A program made the translations under genes and the position numbers. Positions 62,735-64,000 of a stretch of DNA of 64,000 bases are shown in pieces. The notes beneath the pieces are model-generated. The model made no database searches and was not told the DNA's origin. It worked only from the letters and a program-made list of their open reading frames with translations. The number at the start of each line of letters is the position of its first letter. Position 1 is the stretch's first letter. The stretch is from Bacteroidota bacterium. GTDB taxonomy: Bacteria > Bacteroidota > Bacteroidia > B-17B0 > Aurantibacillaceae. The stretch spans positions 62,001 through 126,000 of the forward strand of contig JAQZBQ010000010.1 in assembly GCA_029237825.1 (NCBI GenBank), written 5' to 3'.

Positions 62735-63543
62735 TCTATATTGAAATTCTCCGTTGCTTTTCTCACACTGCCATGCTTCAATAACAACGCTTTAGCTGCC
62801 TCATAATCTTCCAATCCGGTATTTTTCATTACCATCCGTGTACCCCGATCAACCAATTTATCATTACTCAATTGCATGTCAACCATCTTATTACCTTTCA
62901 CCCTTCCCAGTTTTATCATCACCGATGTTGAAATCATATTCAGAACCAGTTTTTGGGCCGTACCGGATTTCATGCGCGTTGAACCGGTAACAAATTCAGG
63001 GCCAACCACTACTTCAACCGGAAACTTTGAAACAGCAGCAACAGGAGAACCTTCATTACAAACAATACAACCGGTTAGTACCGAATTGCGATTGCAGGTA
63101 TCCAACGCACCGATTACATAAGGCGTCGTTCCCGAAGCGGCAATGCCAATAACCACGTCATTGCTGTTGATATGATATTGCTGCAAATCAACCCAGCCCT
63201 GGTTTACATCATCTTCCGCAAATTCGACTGCTTTGCGAATCGCCGTATCTCCTCCGGCAATCAGACCTACTACCCTGCCCTGTTCTATACCATAAGTGGG
63301 CGGACATTCACTTGCGTCAAGAATTCCCAAACGGCCGCTGGTGCCTGCACCCATATAAAACAATCGTCCGCCCTGCTGCATTTTTTCGACAATCGCAGCA
63401 ACCAGTTTTTCAATCTGCAGTATCGCCTTCTCCACCGCGAGTGGAACAGTTTTATCTTCCTTATTCATATTAAACAACAATTCCTGAACACTCATGGTTT
63501 CAAGGTTTGTGTAATATGAATCGGCTTCTGTTGTTTTTTGCAT
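62731..63543 (-). CDS. murQ: N-acetylmuramic acid 6-phosphate etherase
   Basis: 270 residues of the SIS-domain family. [24 protein letters not shown] is the phosphosugar-binding signature, [16 protein letters not shown] the second SIS motif, and [20 protein letters not shown] the catalytic region. MurQ cleaves the D-lactyl ether of MurNAc-6-phosphate to GlcNAc-6-phosphate, the key step in recycling of MurNAc. It is slightly short against the 298-residue E. coli enzyme. No MurNAc kinase or MurP is in the window. Confidence 0.95.
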   Translation of the reverse strand: MQKTTEADSYYTNLETMSVQELLFNMNKEDKTVPLAVEKAILQIEKLVAAIVEKMQQGGRLFYMGAGTSGRLGILDASECPPTYGIEQGRVVGLIAGGDTAIRKAVEFAEDDVNQGWVDLQQYHINSNDVVIGIAASGTTPYVIGALDTCNRNSVLTGCIVCNEGSPVAAVSKFPVEVVVGPEFVTGSTRMKSGTAQKLVLNMISTSVMIKLGRVKGNKMVDMQLSNDKLVDRGTRMVMKNTGLEDYEAAKALLLKHGSVRKATENFNIE

Positions 63544-63682
63544 TTTCTAATATTTCAGTTTATTTTAAATTGAGGGTACTTTATTCCTTGATGCGGATGC
63601 CTGAAAGCGGGAGATGTTTCCTTCAACGTCTCTGAAACTACCGACATCCAAGTTCCTACTTCAAAGGAGAAATTATTTCGCA

Positions 63683-64000
63683 CTACGCGAATTGTTTCAC
63701 ATCCTTATCTGTAATTTCTTTTCCGCACAATATAATGAGGCGTTCTATCACATTCCGGAATTCCCGGATATTCCCAGTCCAGTCTTTTTGCTGTAATGCT
63801 TTTATGGCATCTTTAGTAATGGTTTTTAAAGGCATGCCGTAATCGGCGCAAATCAACCCGATAAAATGTTCAGCGAGTAAGGGCATGTCTTCCTTGCGAT
63901 CGTTTAAAGACGGTACCTGGATTGGTATCACGCTTAAGCGGTGAAACAAATCTTCACGAAACTCGCCCTTCTCAATTTCCTTTTTTAAATCTTTATTGGT
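63683..64000 (-). CDS. Sigma-54-interacting AAA+ transcription regulator (N-terminus off window)
   Basis: The last 105 residues of the protein; the 5' part lies beyond base 64000. TNKDLKKEIEKGEFREDLFHRLSVIPIQVPSLNDRKEDMPLL is the sensor I/Arg-finger end of a sigma-54 AAA+ domain, and WTGNIREFRNVIERLIILCG carries the sensor II GNxREF motif. The protein stops 16 residues later at KDVKQFA, leaving no room for the usual C-terminal Fis-type helix-turn-helix. The lost N-terminus may be a response-regulator receiver domain, as in similar Bacteroidota proteins, but this cannot be seen. Confidence 0.88.
   Translation of the reverse strand, partial: TNKDLKKEIEKGEFREDLFHRLSVIPIQVPSLNDRKEDMPLLAEHFIGLICADYGMPLKTITKDAIKALQQKDWTGNIREFRNVIERLIILCGKEITDKDVKQFA

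Noticed and set aside
63544-63682. Frameshifted helix-turn-helix after the sigma-54 regulator stop
   Set aside because: An alternative frame is open for about 40 codons, but its sequence shows no Fis-like helix-turn-helix pattern.

Overview
This window is a stretch of chromosome from a member of the Bacteroidota, most likely a gliding or surface-living relative of the Flavobacteriales/Cytophagales. The DNA is AT-rich. It carries hallmark parts of the type IX secretion system (T9SS): a PorE-like TPR/beta-propeller protein, two PorP/SprF barrels, cargo with type A and type B sorting domains, and a giant SprB-repeat adhesin. Many promoters fit the Bacteroidota consensus TTG-N19-23-TAnnTTTG. Genus and species cannot be read from the sequence. 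I saw no tRNA, rRNA, CRISPR array, insertion sequence or prophage.

Layout. 1-5.4 kb: a PorE-like gene (cut by the left edge) divergent from a PorQ/PorV-like barrel gene, which overlaps a gene joining a ComEA-type helix-hairpin-helix domain to an outer-membrane barrel; then a small secreted protein. 5.4-9.2 kb: bacilliredoxin, murB, rplS with a structured leader, a His/Arg-rich secreted protein, a hotdog thioesterase and a PduO-type cobalamin adenosyltransferase. 9.2-23.6 kb: a TonB-dependent receptor in the adenosyltransferase operon, two paralogous TPR proteins, an M16 protease, gyrA, clpC, a small lipoprotein and a GatB/YqeY protein. 23.6-26.1 kb: a compact tag / Nif3-like / zinc-ribbon operon. 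26.2-37.9 kb: the centrepiece, two tandem cargo + PorP/SprF pairs. The first pairs a 456-residue Ig-repeat protein with a PorP that has an extra C-terminal domain; the second pairs a 2581-residue SprB-repeat protein with an ordinary PorP/SprF. 37.9-51.6 kb: mostly minus-strand housekeeping genes (BamD-like lipoprotein, def, guaB, rhomboid, aminotransferase, tcdA, TatD, an SPT-type alpha-oxoamine synthase, NlpC/P60) plus a secreted M43 metalloprotease. 51.7-57.0 kb: ABC exporter, HPP protein, glycosyltransferase, meaB GTPase. 57.1-63.5 kb: a secreted PIG-L deacetylase, an unlisted 39-residue membrane protein, a sodium:solute symporter, a DUF2911 protein, a VF530 protein and murQ. The window ends inside a sigma-54 AAA+ regulator.

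How they work together. The envelope theme dominates: T9SS parts and cargo, OM receptor, OM barrels, peptidoglycan genes (murB, murQ, NlpC/P60) and lipid-base synthesis. Cobalamin adenosyltransferase and MeaB imply adenosylcobalamin-dependent methylmalonyl-CoA mutase. The PIG-L/symporter/murQ neighbourhood suggests amino-sugar salvage (inference).

Most interesting signals: the PorP carrying a periplasmic domain like that of the PorE-like protein in the same window; four-repeat higher-order structure in the SprB adhesin, including a block about 95% identical at DNA level whose differences are almost all synonymous; the 5'-terminal rplS leader hairpin; the HHH-barrel protein; and the tiny membrane partner of the symporter.
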